Position numbers and translations under genes: made by a program
Notes under the pieces: model-generated
What the model was told of the DNA's origin: nothing
The model's database searches: none
Seen by the model: only the letters and a program-made list of their open reading frames with translations
Source of the DNA: Candidatus Poribacteria bacterium
GTDB lineage: Bacteria > Poribacteria > WGA-4E > WGA-3G
Assembly: GCA_003635185.1 (NCBI GenBank)
Contig: PYJA01000140.1
Coordinates: forward strand, 17,339 to 62,819
DNA: 45,481 bases
Direction: 5' to 3'
Shown: positions 7,837-16,898 of the stretch, piece after piece
How the letters are laid out: each line of letters begins with the position of its first letter
Numbering within the stretch: the stretch's first letter is position 1

Positions 7837-10524
7837 ATGAAAAAATGGATAATATGCTTAGCAACGATATTTTGTTTAGGGGTTACAGTCTGCAGTAGTG
7901 ATGCAAAGGAGTTAACTTTGGACGATATTTTTCCAACGGATCGGGTTTTGGATGTCCAGATCACCGTTTCAGAGCGGGATTGGAATAAGATTCGGTATCA
8001 GACACGGCATTTTGTGCAAGTGCTGAACGCGTCTCGGCAATTTAAGCCGCCAGACCATCCATATACTTATGTAGAAGCGAGTGTGAGTATTGATGGTGTG
8101 GCGTTTCCAAAAGTCGGAATTCGTAAAAAAGGGTTTATCGGTTCGCAGAGTGATACGCGACCATCACTGAAAATCAAACTGAATCATATTGACAAAAAGG
8201 GTGAGATTGATGGGTTGACAAACCTGACACTGAATAACAATCAACAAGATGTGACTCAGGTCAGCCAGTTTATGGGATATGCGCTGTTTAACGCGATCGG
8301 TTCGCCAGCACCACGGTGCGCGTATGCAAAGGTGACGGTAAACGGCAAAAATTTGGGTATATATTCTCACGTGGAAAGCATGCGCAACCCGTTACTCAAA
8401 CGTGCTTTCGGAAATAACAAAGGCACCGTCTATGAAGGTTCTGTTGTCGATTTTTACAAAGAGTGGGAAAATAGTTTTGAACATAAACGGGGAGACGATA
8501 AGCCTGGCAGAGAAAAGATAAAAGCATTGATTGATGTGCTTGCAGATGATCAGTTGACTGAACAAGCTATCGGTGAACATGTGGACTTGGAGAGTTTCTA
8601 TCGCTTTTGGGCAATAGAAGGGTTACTCGGTTTTTGGGATGGTTATTCTGGGAACAATAACAACTTCTTTGTCTATCTCAATCCGGAGACTAACAAATTT
8701 CATTTCCTGCCGTGGGGTGCGGATTCACTGTTCTCTAATTTTGATATGCATAAGAGGGGGAGAAGTACCGGCGCACCAGTTTCGGTTAAGACACAAGGCT
8801 TGATTGCTTACAAACTCTATCAGCTTGAAGCAGGTAAAGAGCGTTATGCCAAAACGATGATGGATATTCTTGAAAATCATTGGAACGAGGTTACATTGCT
8901 TGCTGAAACGGACAGAATAGCTGCGATGATTGAACCCCACATGATTCCCGCACAGCGTTCCTTTCGAGAAGAAGGATGGGGTAGAGAAAAAACTATCTCT
9001 TTTTCGGAAAAGTTAGATGGGACTCGTCACTTTATTCGTACGCGTAAAAGTGAGATATTGGGCGAAATTTCTGATGGAATGCCGATCTGGAAAAGGAGAC
9101 CGCATCCGCCAATCGTTATGGGCCCTGATGGATTCGATAGTAAGTTTATGAGACAGTTTATTGAGTTGCCAGAAGACAATTTGTGGGGTGCCGCGCGGAC
9201 TGGTGACCTTGACGGCATCAAGCGTTATCTTGCCGAAGGCGCTGATATCAATGAGCTTTCTCCAGAGACAAACATATCCCCTCTGTCATGGGCAACTATG
9301 ATGGGGCACACGAAAGCTGCCGAATTACTGCTTCAACTCGGTGCTGATGTTAATGTCCGGCAGGAGGATGGGGGAACTCCCCTGCACATTGCAGCCTCTT
9401 TAGGACGTGCCGAAATCGCTGAACTTCTCATCAAAGAAGGAGCAGATGTTAACGCGAAGAACCGTGGTGGTGGCGTGCCTGCAACCGGCCTGCATGTCCC
9501 TTGGGAGATGCTTAAATTCATGATAGGCATGTTTGATATTGAGTTGAAACAGGAAGAGGTTAAAGCAGGTAGAGCCAAAATAGCTAAGATGCTCAATGTC
9601 AACGACTCCGCAAAACCGCAGGGTGTGGCAAATGATATATGGGAGGCTGTGTTCATCGGTGACCTCAAAGTGGTTAAGCGGGCAATAGCGGATGGTACGG
9701 ATGTGAATGCAAGGAATCCGCAGTCTGGAGATCCGTTATTATTTACGGCTGCGTTGATGGGACACACAGAGATTGTGGCTTTCCTGCTGGAAAAGGGTGC
9801 GGATATCAATGCCCGGAATAGAGATGGTAACACAGCGTTACATGCTGCAGCATTCCTTGGACGTGCTGAAGCGGCAGAATTGCTTCTAAAGCACGGTGTA
9901 AATGTTCATATCAGGAACAACCAAGGTGGGACCGCTATGGATAACGCAACACTTGACTGGGATACAACGCAGGCTATCCTCAATATTATTCAAGTTATTG
10001 AGGTAAATAAAGCAGAAGTCCTGGCAGGTAGAGCTAAAATAGTGCGGCTTCTCACTGTCCATGCGAAAAATGTTCCGCAATCAAAGCACAACTTGTGGAA
10101 AGCATCAGCAAATGGCGACCTTTCTGCTATCAAAACTGCTTTGGAGAATGGATCGGATTTGAACGCGCTTGATCCGCAATTTGGAATAAATTCGTTAGGA
10201 TGGGCAGCCATAAACGGACAGACGGCTGCGGTAAAATTGCTACTTGAAAAAGGGGCAAATATCAATAATCGCCATAGAGACGGTTCGACTGCGTTGCATA
10301 GCGCAGCTTTTCTTGGACGCATTGAAACGGTGAAACTGCTGCTTGAAAAAGGGGCAGATATTAACATACGAAAAAATGATGGTATGACACCTATAGACGT
10401 TGCCCAAATAGACTGGGGTTTGACAGAATTTGTGGTTGGACTTTTACAGATGAAAGTGGATCAGAAAAAAGTTAAAGCGGGCAGAATTGAGGTGATAAAG
10501 CTGCTTTCAAACCATAAAAAGTAA
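7837..10524 (+). CDS. Secreted CotH-type kinase fused to three ankyrin-repeat blocks
   Basis: This 895-residue protein starts with an export signal (MKKWIICLATIFCLGVTVC...). Residues about 25-430 form a CotH (spore-coat kinase H) domain. CotH-like landmarks are the LGIYSHVES segment, the WDGYSGNNNNFFVY strand and FLPWGADSLF, which correspond to the nucleotide- and metal-binding positions of the atypical protein kinase fold. From residue 448 to the end are three similar blocks of about 150 residues, each opening with a W-x-A-x-x-x-G-D segment (LWGAARTGDL, IWEAVFIGDL, LWKASANGDL). Each contains two to three ankyrin repeats (GHTKAAELLLQLGADVN type) and closes with a VKAGRAKIAKML-like helix. AGAGGAGAG lies just before the ATG. 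It faces away from the helicase gene. Phosphorylation of an extracytoplasmic partner is inferred; ankyrins probably choose the substrate. Confidence 0.85.
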   Translation: MKKWIICLATIFCLGVTVCSSDAKELTLDDIFPTDRVLDVQITVSERDWNKIRYQTRHFVQVLNASRQFKPPDHPYTYVEASVSIDGVAFPKVGIRKKGFIGSQSDTRPSLKIKLNHIDKKGEIDGLTNLTLNNNQQDVTQVSQFMGYALFNAIGSPAPRCAYAKVTVNGKNLGIYSHVESMRNPLLKRAFGNNKGTVYEGSVVDFYKEWENSFEHKRGDDKPGREKIKALIDVLADDQLTEQAIGEHVDLESFYRFWAIEGLLGFWDGYSGNNNNFFVYLNPETNKFHFLPWGADSLFSNFDMHKRGRSTGAPVSVKTQGLIAYKLYQLEAGKERYAKTMMDILENHWNEVTLLAETDRIAAMIEPHMIPAQRSFREEGWGREKTISFSEKLDGTRHFIRTRKSEILGEISDGMPIWKRRPHPPIVMGPDGFDSKFMRQFIELPEDNLWGAARTGDLDGIKRYLAEGADINELSPETNISPLSWATMMGHTKAAELLLQLGADVNVRQEDGGTPLHIAASLGRAEIAELLIKEGADVNAKNRGGGVPATGLHVPWEMLKFMIGMFDIELKQEEVKAGRAKIAKMLNVNDSAKPQGVANDIWEAVFIGDLKVVKRAIADGTDVNARNPQSGDPLLFTAALMGHTEIVAFLLEKGADINARNRDGNTALHAAAFLGRAEAAELLLKHGVNVHIRNNQGGTAMDNATLDWDTTQAILNIIQVIEVNKAEVLAGRAKIVRLLTVHAKNVPQSKHNLWKASANGDLSAIKTALENGSDLNALDPQFGINSLGWAAINGQTAAVKLLLEKGANINNRHRDGSTALHSAAFLGRIETVKLLLEKGADINIRKNDGMTPIDVAQIDWGLTEFVVGLLQMKVDQKKVKAGRIEVIKLLSNHKK

Positions 10525-10553
10525 GAAGTTACCATTACTGAAGGAGGAATCTG

Positions 10554-11120
10554 ATGCTTAATTCGCAAACGAGCCCTGAATCTGTGCAAGAAATATTACC
10601 TCACGGCACCATGACGATGGAAGAATTTCTTGAAAACGATTTAGAAGGTTATGAGTACGTAAAAGGGGAATTAGTGCCGATGGCAGCTGCAGCAATTGTT
10701 CATGGTGAGGTAAGTTCTAATGTTCATTTACTTTTGGGATTGTACGTTCGTGAAAATAAATTGGGGCGTTTATATATTGCAGAAACGACATTTCAATTGA
10801 GGGACCGAGTAGTAAAACCGGATGTCGCGTTTGTTTCTACAGGACGGTTGTCAGAAGAAAAATTAAAAGGATTCTCCGTGGCTCCTGACCTCGCAATTGA
10901 GATAGTTTCACCAACAGATAAACATTACGATGTTACCGAAAAGGCGTTAGCTTATTTGAAGGCAGGAACACGACTTGTCTGGGTTATTGAACCGGTTATG
11001 AAAACGGTAATGGTCTATCGTTCTGAAACGGACTCTACACTGCTAAACTATGAAGACACATTGACAGGTGAGGATGTTATTGAAGGGTTTTCGTGTCCAG
11101 TGGCTGAGCTTTTTGAATAA
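10554..11120 (+). CDS. Uma2-family (DUF820) PD-(D/E)XK nuclease-like protein
   Basis: This 188-residue protein has the compact Uma2/DUF820 fold. It shows an early YEYVKGELVPMAA segment with the conserved Glu, the H-G after it, the KPDVAFVS motif (active-site Asp), the LAIEIVSPTD motif (active-site Glu) and a downstream Lys in TEKALAYLKAG. A strong AAGGAGG precedes the ATG, which lies 29 bases after the CotH-ankyrin stop, so the two may be co-transcribed. Uma2 genes are greatly expanded in cyanobacteria and Poribacteria, often without a known target; the nuclease activity is predicted from the fold. An AT-rich hairpin at 11138-11162 follows. Confidence 0.88.
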   Translation: MLNSQTSPESVQEILPHGTMTMEEFLENDLEGYEYVKGELVPMAAAAIVHGEVSSNVHLLLGLYVRENKLGRLYIAETTFQLRDRVVKPDVAFVSTGRLSEEKLKGFSVAPDLAIEIVSPTDKHYDVTEKALAYLKAGTRLVWVIEPVMKTVMVYRSETDSTLLNYEDTLTGEDVIEGFSCPVAELFE

Positions 11121-11137
11121 AATGAACGGGTGAGACG

Positions 11138-11162
11138 AATATTAAAATAGGTTTTTAATATT
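11138..11162 (+). terminator. AT-rich hairpin after the Uma2 gene
   Basis: A 10-bp stem (AATATTAAAA / TTTTAATATT) encloses a 5-base loop, 18 bases past the Uma2 stop. It is AT-only and lacks a following U-run, so it may be a weak terminator or only a symmetric sequence. The rest of the 11121-11447 gap holds a MITE and no gene. Confidence 0.3.
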
Positions 11163-11232
11163 CCTGCAATGTGGTAAAATATCATCAACGTCAGTTTATG
11201 AGAGGATCCGGCGTAGTCGGTTTTTTCTAACG

Positions 11233-11362
11233 CAGGACTTACGCATTTTCTCTTAAAGTCCCCTTGATAAGGGGGATTTAGGGGGTTAAAAAGACGAAAA
11301 ACAGTGAAATATTGGACTTTAACCCCCCTGCCCCCTTATCAAGGGGGAATGCGTAAGTCCTG
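11233..11362. mobile_element. 130-bp MITE with CAGGACTTACGC ends and a TAACG duplication
   Basis: The element starts CAGGACTTACGCATTTTC and ends GAATGCGTAAGTCCTG; its arms pair over much of their length (CCCCTTGATAAGGGGG, TTAGGGGG and complements). It is flanked by TAACG at 11228-11232 and again at 11363-11367, a 5-bp target-site duplication. A second copy at 40975-41108 is nearly identical. It has no coding capacity. The same terminal 13 bases begin the IS at 45359, the likely source of transposase or a relative of it. Confidence 0.88.
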
Positions 11363-11447
11363 TAACGATTTCAAAGTTTGTTCTTAACCCCGCAATATTA
11401 TCTTTTCAGAAGACTGCACAAAATATTTCCAAAGGAATTTTGTCATA

Positions 11448-11825
11448 ATGAACGCTAAGAAATACGAACGAAAACTATCAGAACGGTTTGATGTATTAGC
11501 GCAACGCGAAGATAACTGGGATGGATACGATTCAAAAAAACCAACCAAGTTAACTTTAGTTCGTGCGGAGAATCTTATAGGAGAATTGCTGGCTTCTATT
11601 ATTTCTGCCGGACATCCGTGGCATACACCTTTCATTTCCAGTGATGAAGATGGTAATGTAACTGTAGAATGGTCCGGAGAAAAACGAAGATTACATATTC
11701 AAATTGGGGAAAATGAAGCTGAGTATATCCAGGTCTGGGGAATAAATATTGATACGGAGATGCATGTTGATTTTCTAAGACGGGACGATTATCTAACGCT
11801 TTGGGAATGGTTACTTGATGGATAG
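11448..11825 (+). CDS. Conserved hypothetical protein with NWDGY motif (first of an overlapping pair)
   Basis: This 125-residue acidic protein has no signal peptide. It shows the sequence NWDGYDSKKPT at residues 23-33 and a central strand-rich part (GNVTVEWSGEKRRLHIQIGE). I recognise the NWDGY...P...G-x-V-x-x-E-W pattern as a recurrent small bacterial protein family of unknown function, but I cannot name an activity. AAAGGAA lies 10 bases upstream of the ATG. Its last codons overlap the start of the next gene (shared ATGGATAG), implying translational coupling and a joint role. The layout resembles toxin-antitoxin modules in size and overlap only. Confidence 0.7.
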   Translation: MNAKKYERKLSERFDVLAQREDNWDGYDSKKPTKLTLVRAENLIGELLASIISAGHPWHTPFISSDEDGNVTVEWSGEKRRLHIQIGENEAEYIQVWGINIDTEMHVDFLRRDDYLTLWEWLLDG

Positions 11826-12279
11826 AAATGACTTCGTACGGGACAATGAAGTACTCTACCGAAGTGTCCGAGGTAAATATGGTGAAGAGTACTCTTACGA
11901 TAATGGAAGACTCCAAATTAGTAGTGAAGCCTTTCGCGATAGAGAAAGAAAACCATCCGTAGATAGAGCAGAGTTAAGAGGATCTAATTCTTCTCTTTCT
12001 AAATTAAGGGACACGGATGGTGTTGTTAGTCTTATGGTTGTTGATGTTCGCGCAATCGGAACAGTCAAAACAAAAATGCAGAATGCAGATGCCATTGTTC
12101 ATGCCGTAGATGTTATCTATGATCCCACTCCTGACAATCCTGCCCATTCACAAATTGTTGTAAGTCCTGAGCTTTTTGGTTCAAATAACAAGCAAAGAAA
12201 TGTATTTAAATTGCTACAACTTGCACTTGCGGAACTTGCCGAAAAAAACGGATGGACAGTCACACCAAGCACACAGTAA
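11818..12279 (+). CDS. Conserved hypothetical protein (second of the NWDGY pair)
   Basis: This 153-residue protein carries an N-terminal part with the repeated-looking pattern LQISSEAFRDRERKPSVDRA, then VVSLMVVDVRAIGTVK and DVIYDPTPDNPAHSQIVV. I recall F-x-D-R-x-x-x-PSVDRA proteins encoded immediately after NWDGY genes, so the pair seems conserved, but no function is known to me. The start at ATG 11818 overlaps the preceding stop by eight bases; a TTG at 11815 is an in-frame alternative. No membrane segment or signal is visible. The C-terminal half is charged and probably helical (FKLLQLALAELAEKNGW). Confidence 0.7.
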   Translation: MDRNDFVRDNEVLYRSVRGKYGEEYSYDNGRLQISSEAFRDRERKPSVDRAELRGSNSSLSKLRDTDGVVSLMVVDVRAIGTVKTKMQNADAIVHAVDVIYDPTPDNPAHSQIVVSPELFGSNNKQRNVFKLLQLALAELAEKNGWTVTPSTQ

Positions 12280-12391
12280 ATCCATGCTGGCAAGGATAGA
12301 GGTCCGTTCCACTGAAAATATGTTCATGTAACTACGTTAAACCTGCTACGACAAGAAATTAGATTTGTTACTACTCATAGGAAATGTATAT

Positions 12392-14359
12392 ATGGCAAAA
12401 CCGATAAACTACACTGACATCTTAGAAATAGGCGACAGTGATATTTACGACATCCAAACACACGCTGCAGGGCCCGAAGGTAGCTTGCCACTTACGGCAG
12501 AGATGCTCCTCAACCGGCCAAGTGGTGATATTTTCGGCTTGAGCCACAACACGGCGATGGGGTGGGCACCGACAGAACTGCGGCGAGAAGAATTTCTAAT
12601 TCTCAGTACACAAGGCGGTATCCGCGCACCTGATGGCAGCCCTATCGCGCTTGGATATCACACGGGACATTGGGAGGTTGGTCTTTTGATGCAGGCGGTT
12701 GCATGTGAGCTAAAGGAACTTGCGGCGATTCCGTTTGCAGGCTACTGTTCCGATCCGTGTGATGGACGCACGCAAGGCACCGTCGGTATGATGGATAGCC
12801 TCGCCTATCGTAACGATGCAGCACAGATTTTTCGCAGACTTATCCGTTCTCTACCGACGCGAAAAGGTGTTGTCGGTGTTGCTACGTGCGATAAAGGTTT
12901 GCCTGCGATGATGATGGCACTTGCCTCAATGCGGGAATTGCCGGCGGTGCTTGTGCCGGGAGGGGTAACGTTGCCGCCGACTACAGGAGAGGATGCGGGA
13001 AAGATTCAAACGATAGGGGCACGTTTCGCACATGGTGAGATTAGTCTGCAAGATGCAGCGGATATGGGATGCCGAGCTTGTGCTACCCCCGGCGGTGGAT
13101 GTCAATTCCTGGGTACTGCGGCAACTTCACAGGTTGTCGGTGAAGCGTTGGGAATGAGTTTGACACACACGGCGTTAGCACCGTCAGGGCAGAACATCTG
13201 GTCGGATATGGGGCTGCGTTCAGCGCGTGCGGTGGTCAATTTAGCAGCAAAAGGTTTGACAATGAAGGATATCGTTACACCGGAAGCGATTCGGAACGCG
13301 ATGGTTGTGCATGCAGCGTTTGGCGGTTCCACTAATCTCTTGTTGCATATTCCTGCAATTGCGCACGCTGCGGGACTTGAACGTCCAACAGTAGATGCCT
13401 GGACTGAGGTCAATCAGCAGGTGCCGCGCCTCGTTGATGTGTTACCGAATGGACCGGTCGGACATCCGACTGTTCGTGTATTCCTGGCAGGTGGTGTACC
13501 CGAAGTAATGCTGCATCTACGCAAATTGGATGGACTTCTCAACGAAGATGTGCTGACAGCAACAGGTGAAACCTTGGGTAAAAACCTTGATTGGTGGGAA
13601 ACTTCTGAACGGCGGCAGCGTGTGCGTGAACTGCTTGAAGAACGGGATAACGTTGCACCTGATGCTGTGATATTAAGCCCAGATGCAGCAAAGACAGCAG
13701 GATTGACGAGTACCGTCACGTTTCCGCGTGGTAACCTTGCACCAGAGGGTTCTGTTATCAAAAGCACTGCGATTGACCCAAGCGTTGTTGATGCTGATGG
13801 CGTATATCGGATGACAGGACCGGCGCGTGTGTTTGTTCGGGAATCCGATGCGATACAGACACTCAAAGGTCAAGGAAAAAATAACATGAAACCTGGCGAC
13901 ATCATGGTGTTGTGTTGTCGTGGTCCACAAGGCACAGGCATGGAGGAGGTATACCAAGTCACATCGGCACTCAAACACCTGTCATTCGGGAAACATATCG
14001 CCTTGATAACAGATGCGCGTTTTTCGGGTGTTTCAACCGGTGCGTGTATTGGGCATGTTGGGCCGGAGGCGCTTGCAGGTGGACCTATCGGGAAAGTGCT
14101 TGATAGTGACATAATTCAGATTGAGATTGACACTCGGCAGTTAGTCGGGAGTATTGATCTGGTAGGGCATGGTAGTGAGCAGTTCGATGCCGCAGCGGGT
14201 GAACGCGTATTAGCAGAACGGCAACCGAGAGACGATCTCGCACCTGATGAGGCTTTGCCTGACGATACGCGCCTGTGGGCAGCGTTGCAATCTGTCGGTG
14301 GTGGCACATGGGGTGGGTGTGTCTACGATGTAGACGCTATTCTGAATGCATTGAAATAG
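12392..14359 (+). CDS. yjhG: YjhG/YagF-type D-xylonate dehydratase (IlvD/Edd family)
   Basis: This enzyme dehydrates a sugar acid, most likely D-xylonate to 2-keto-3-deoxy-xylonate, with an iron-sulfur cluster. From the chosen ATG at 12392 (AGGAA eight bases upstream) it has 655 residues, the length I recall for E. coli YjhG. It matches that protein from end to end ([64 protein letters not shown]). Candidate cluster ligands are Cys123 (SDPCDG), Cys166 (ATCDKGLP) and Cys237 ([10 protein letters not shown]). An earlier in-frame TTG at 12365 has no such support. The closely related substrate L-arabonate/galactonate cannot be excluded. A KDG-type kinase and malate synthase G nearby fit sugar-acid catabolism. 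Confidence 0.9.
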   Translation: MAKPINYTDILEIGDSDIYDIQTHAAGPEGSLPLTAEMLLNRPSGDIFGLSHNTAMGWAPTELRREEFLILSTQGGIRAPDGSPIALGYHTGHWEVGLLMQAVACELKELAAIPFAGYCSDPCDGRTQGTVGMMDSLAYRNDAAQIFRRLIRSLPTRKGVVGVATCDKGLPAMMMALASMRELPAVLVPGGVTLPPTTGEDAGKIQTIGARFAHGEISLQDAADMGCRACATPGGGCQFLGTAATSQVVGEALGMSLTHTALAPSGQNIWSDMGLRSARAVVNLAAKGLTMKDIVTPEAIRNAMVVHAAFGGSTNLLLHIPAIAHAAGLERPTVDAWTEVNQQVPRLVDVLPNGPVGHPTVRVFLAGGVPEVMLHLRKLDGLLNEDVLTATGETLGKNLDWWETSERRQRVRELLEERDNVAPDAVILSPDAAKTAGLTSTVTFPRGNLAPEGSVIKSTAIDPSVVDADGVYRMTGPARVFVRESDAIQTLKGQGKNNMKPGDIMVLCCRGPQGTGMEEVYQVTSALKHLSFGKHIALITDARFSGVSTGACIGHVGPEALAGGPIGKVLDSDIIQIEIDTRQLVGSIDLVGHGSEQFDAAAGERVLAERQPRDDLAPDEALPDDTRLWAALQSVGGGTWGGCVYDVDAILNALK

Positions 14360-14382
14360 GGTCAATTTTGACGAAGTTTGCC

Positions 14383-14766
14383 ATGAAAATTTTGAAATAT
14401 TGGGCCCCACCAGTTCTCTACATGGTACTTATTTTTGTCATTTCGTCTCTGGAGCAACCGCCACTCCCGATGCCAAAGTTTGAGTGGCTGACAATTGACA
14501 AACTCTATCATTTTGTCGAATACGGTATCCTCAGCGTGTTCCTGACTATAGCGTTTGTAAACGTGCCCCCGAAATGGTTGCCAACGAATTGGATATGGGT
14601 TACTGCTGCACTCATCTCAATACTCTACGGTGCAAGCGATGAATTGCATCAGATGTTTGTTCCCGGTAGATTCGCTACGGTTGCAGATTGGGTTTCTGAT
14701 GTATTCGGTGCGATTGCGGGTGTGGTAGGCGTTTATTTTTACTATAGAAAAAAGCAATCTAAATAG
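14383..14766 (+). CDS. VanZ-like membrane protein
   Basis: This 127-residue integral membrane protein has the VanZ signature: an N-terminal membrane helix (APPVLYMVLIFVISS), DKLYHFVEYGILSVFL, then SDELHQMFVPGRFATVADWV and a last helix FGAIAGVVGVYFYY ending in KK. The ATG at 14383 gives a normal N-terminus (MKILKYW); reading further upstream would run into the dehydratase gene. It lies 23 bases after the dehydratase stop and may be co-transcribed. VanZ proteins are named for teicoplanin resistance in Enterococcus, but most family members have no proven role in antibiotics. Confidence 0.85.
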   Translation: MKILKYWAPPVLYMVLIFVISSLEQPPLPMPKFEWLTIDKLYHFVEYGILSVFLTIAFVNVPPKWLPTNWIWVTAALISILYGASDELHQMFVPGRFATVADWVSDVFGAIAGVVGVYFYYRKKQSK

Positions 14767-14793
14767 TTATCAGCTAGCCTTATAGTGAGAATT

Positions 14794-15402
14794 ATGAATC
14801 TCAAGCACTGGTTCGTCTTGCTCTACAAGCACGCGGTCAAAATGACCGTTTCCGAATTTTTTAGGTACAAAATGCAGTCTAAGATACCTTTATTTCTGCG
14901 GCATTATTCATACATAGTAGGGGCATTGCTCGCTTTATCGGTTTGCGGGTGCGGGACGATTTTTCCGCCCGAAATGTATGTTCCACCAGACTTACCAAAG
15001 TCTGAACTTGCAGCTATCAAGTTTGATACCAAAAGTCCGTATATAAAAGGGATGAATTTGATTGAAGTGCGTATTAACGGAAAACGCGCACTGCGGCAGA
15101 AAATTGAAGATGACAAAAATATCTCTATTCACGACGTTTTCGTCGCCCCAGGCAAACAAGACATGTCTGTAACGATCAGACATCATGTCTGGTACTCATG
15201 GGGTTCTTCTTCATATAACCTACAAACCACGTCGACCTTCTCTGTGGAACTAAAATCGGGTGGCACATACCTTGTGAGAGTTGCCCGCTACCTTGATGGC
15301 GGTCCATTCATTGAATTAATTGACAAAAATACTGGCGAAGTTGTGAATAATGACAGGAAGCATCGCTATCGCGCAGCTAAAAGGTATAATCGAGGGTTTT
15401 GA
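14794..15402 (+). CDS. Putative lipoprotein of unknown function
   Basis: The product has about 202 residues from ATG 14794. An internal ATG at 14872 (MQSKIPLFLRHYSY...) places a hydrophobic stretch, IVGALLALSV, directly before CGCG, a plausible lipobox, and is probably the real translation start; a GTG at 14785 is also possible. The mature part is basic and strand-rich (LIEVRINGKRALRQKI, HDVFVAPGKQDMSVTIRHH, GGTYLVRVARYLDGGPFIEL), like small beta-sandwich envelope lipoproteins. I do not recognise a named family. It ends 64 bases before the convergent KDG kinase gene. Confidence 0.65.
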   Translation: MNLKHWFVLLYKHAVKMTVSEFFRYKMQSKIPLFLRHYSYIVGALLALSVCGCGTIFPPEMYVPPDLPKSELAAIKFDTKSPYIKGMNLIEVRINGKRALRQKIEDDKNISIHDVFVAPGKQDMSVTIRHHVWYSWGSSSYNLQTTSTFSVELKSGGTYLVRVARYLDGGPFIELIDKNTGEVVNNDRKHRYRAAKRYNRGF

Positions 15403-15465
15403 TGAAGGCAATAGCCACATAGATATAATTTTCTACTTGTCTTCATTCTTGACATGAGCCAATAG

Positions 15466-16509
15466 TTAGCGGCTAATCCTAACACTGCCTGCCTGCATCG
15501 CTTTTTCTGCTTCTGCTGCCGTTGCCCAGTTAAAGTCGCCAGGGAAGGTATGTGCTAAAGCGGAGTAACCCCCAGCAAAGTCAACTGCCGCTTGCGGTGA
15601 TTTTCCATTGAGTAAACTGTAGATTAACCCAGATGAGAAGCTATCCCCACCACCAACTCGGTCAACCAATTCTAAATCCTCATAGATGCGAGACAGGTAA
15701 AATTCTTCGCCATCAAACAGGAGCGTTCGCCAATCATTTAACCAACCCGTTTTAGCATCACGCAGCGTTGTGCCAATCATCTCAATATTGGGGAAAGCCG
15801 CTTGGACGCGCTGAGCAACCTCTTTATAACTCTCAGGTTCAAGTTTGCTATATGATTCAGTTGTGCCTTCCGCAGCGAACCCTAAGGATTTCTCAAAATC
15901 CTCCTCGTTGCCGATAAGAACAGAGACGTGTTCCATCATTGGTCGGTTCGCTGCTTGCGCTTGTTCTGCACTCCACAATTTGGAACGAAAGTTGAGGTCA
16001 TAGCTTGTTTTGACACCAGCCGCACGGGCAGCTTTGAGCGCTTCAGCAGAAACAGATGCCGCGGATTCCGACAAAGCAGGTGTGATACCGCTCAAATGAA
16101 ACCAACGCGACTTGCCAAAAATAGATGTCCAATCGATTTCACCAGGTCGGACATTGGAAATCGCTGAATGTCCACGATCATAAGTCACGCTGCTCGCTCG
16201 GGGACCTGCCCCCATTTCAAGATGATAAAACCCATTTCGCTCAAAGCCTACACCGTCGAAGTCTACCCATACGATGTTAGACATGTCAACGCCAAGTTCA
16301 CGTCCTTTATTACGAATGTAACGACCAGACCAATTATCCACAAGTCGCGATACCCATGCAGTTTTTAAGCCGAGCTGTGCAGCATTGACAGCAACGTTCA
16401 TCTCCGCACCGCCTGCGGTGATTGCCAGTGATGATACCTGCTCCAGACGCATAAACTCTGGCGCTGTGAGTCGGATCATCGCTTCCCCAAACGTAACCAA
16501 GTCATACAT
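15466..16509 (-). CDS. kdgK: PfkB-family sugar kinase, likely 2-dehydro-3-deoxygluconokinase
   Basis: This 347-residue ribokinase-fold enzyme phosphorylates a 2-keto-3-deoxy sugar acid, probably KDG to KDPG. PfkB signatures are visible: substrate-side GGAEMNVAVN at 33-42, YDLNFRSKLW at 170-179, and the anion-hole/catalytic DRVGGGDSFSSGL at 283-295 with base Asp289 (GGGDS in place of the usual GAGDS). The start at 16509 has AGGAG embedded in the last codons of the small gene at 16513-16764, three bases away, so translation is coupled. It fits with the nearby dehydratase and fuconolactonase-like hydrolase. Exact substrate is inferred. Confidence 0.85.
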   Translation of the reverse strand: MYDLVTFGEAMIRLTAPEFMRLEQVSSLAITAGGAEMNVAVNAAQLGLKTAWVSRLVDNWSGRYIRNKGRELGVDMSNIVWVDFDGVGFERNGFYHLEMGAGPRASSVTYDRGHSAISNVRPGEIDWTSIFGKSRWFHLSGITPALSESAASVSAEALKAARAAGVKTSYDLNFRSKLWSAEQAQAANRPMMEHVSVLIGNEEDFEKSLGFAAEGTTESYSKLEPESYKEVAQRVQAAFPNIEMIGTTLRDAKTGWLNDWRTLLFDGEEFYLSRIYEDLELVDRVGGGDSFSSGLIYSLLNGKSPQAAVDFAGGYSALAHTFPGDFNWATAAEAEKAMQAGSVRISR

Positions 16510-16512
16510 AAT

Positions 16513-16764
16513 TTATTCTCCTGTTTGATTTTTAAATTCGTTGTATAATTTTTCGATACATTCCCCACAGAAACAGTAAACTCTGCCATAAGTGCCTATC
16601 TCTTTCTCCAGTAATTGGTTCATCGGAAAGTCTTTCTGGCAGAACGCGCAAACTTCCATCGGGGCTATGGATGATGATTCACTGTCCGTTTTTTGCCTGG
16701 TAGAAAGGAGCAGAATCAGTAAAACTGTGATCGGTAGGATAAATATGCAAAAGATGAAAAACAT
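16513..16764 (-). CDS. Small single-span membrane protein with a zinc-ribbon-like cysteine motif
   Basis: This 83-residue protein begins with one strong membrane helix (MFFIFCIFILPITVLLILLL) followed by a short soluble tail. The tail has C39-x2-C42 and C64-x-C66-x2-C69, spaced like a treble-clef or zinc-ribbon site. AGGAA precedes the ATG. Its stop lies three bases before the KDG kinase start and its last codons contain that gene's ribosome binding site. I know no named family; metal binding is inferred from the cysteines. A role in coupling kinase expression is plausible from the layout only. Confidence 0.7.
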   Translation of the reverse strand: MFFIFCIFILPITVLLILLLSTRQKTDSESSSIAPMEVCAFCQKDFPMNQLLEKEIGTYGRVYCFCGECIEKLYNEFKNQTGE

Positions 16765-16898
16765 TATAATTTCCTATTCAACATATAGCAACTAACTTTT
16801 GTTACTATAGCCAATAAGTGTCATAATGTCAACAAAAATCGGTAACAGCACTATGTTAATAAAGAACGCTTATATGAAAAATTCAGATCAAAAAATAT

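Noticed and set aside
9333..10367. Long minus-strand open frames opposite the ankyrin region
   Set aside because: They are shadows of the ankyrin repeats: no ribosome binding sites, unusual composition, and the plus-strand frame is clearly coding.
11448..12279. Calling the overlapping pair a toxin-antitoxin system
   Set aside because: Only size and overlap support it; neither protein shows a known toxin or antitoxin domain.
13102..14112. Several open frames antisense to the xylonate dehydratase
   Set aside because: They lie wholly inside a well-recognised enzyme gene and have no family features.
14383..14766. VanZ-like gene as a teicoplanin resistance gene
   Set aside because: The family is broad and no other van genes are nearby.
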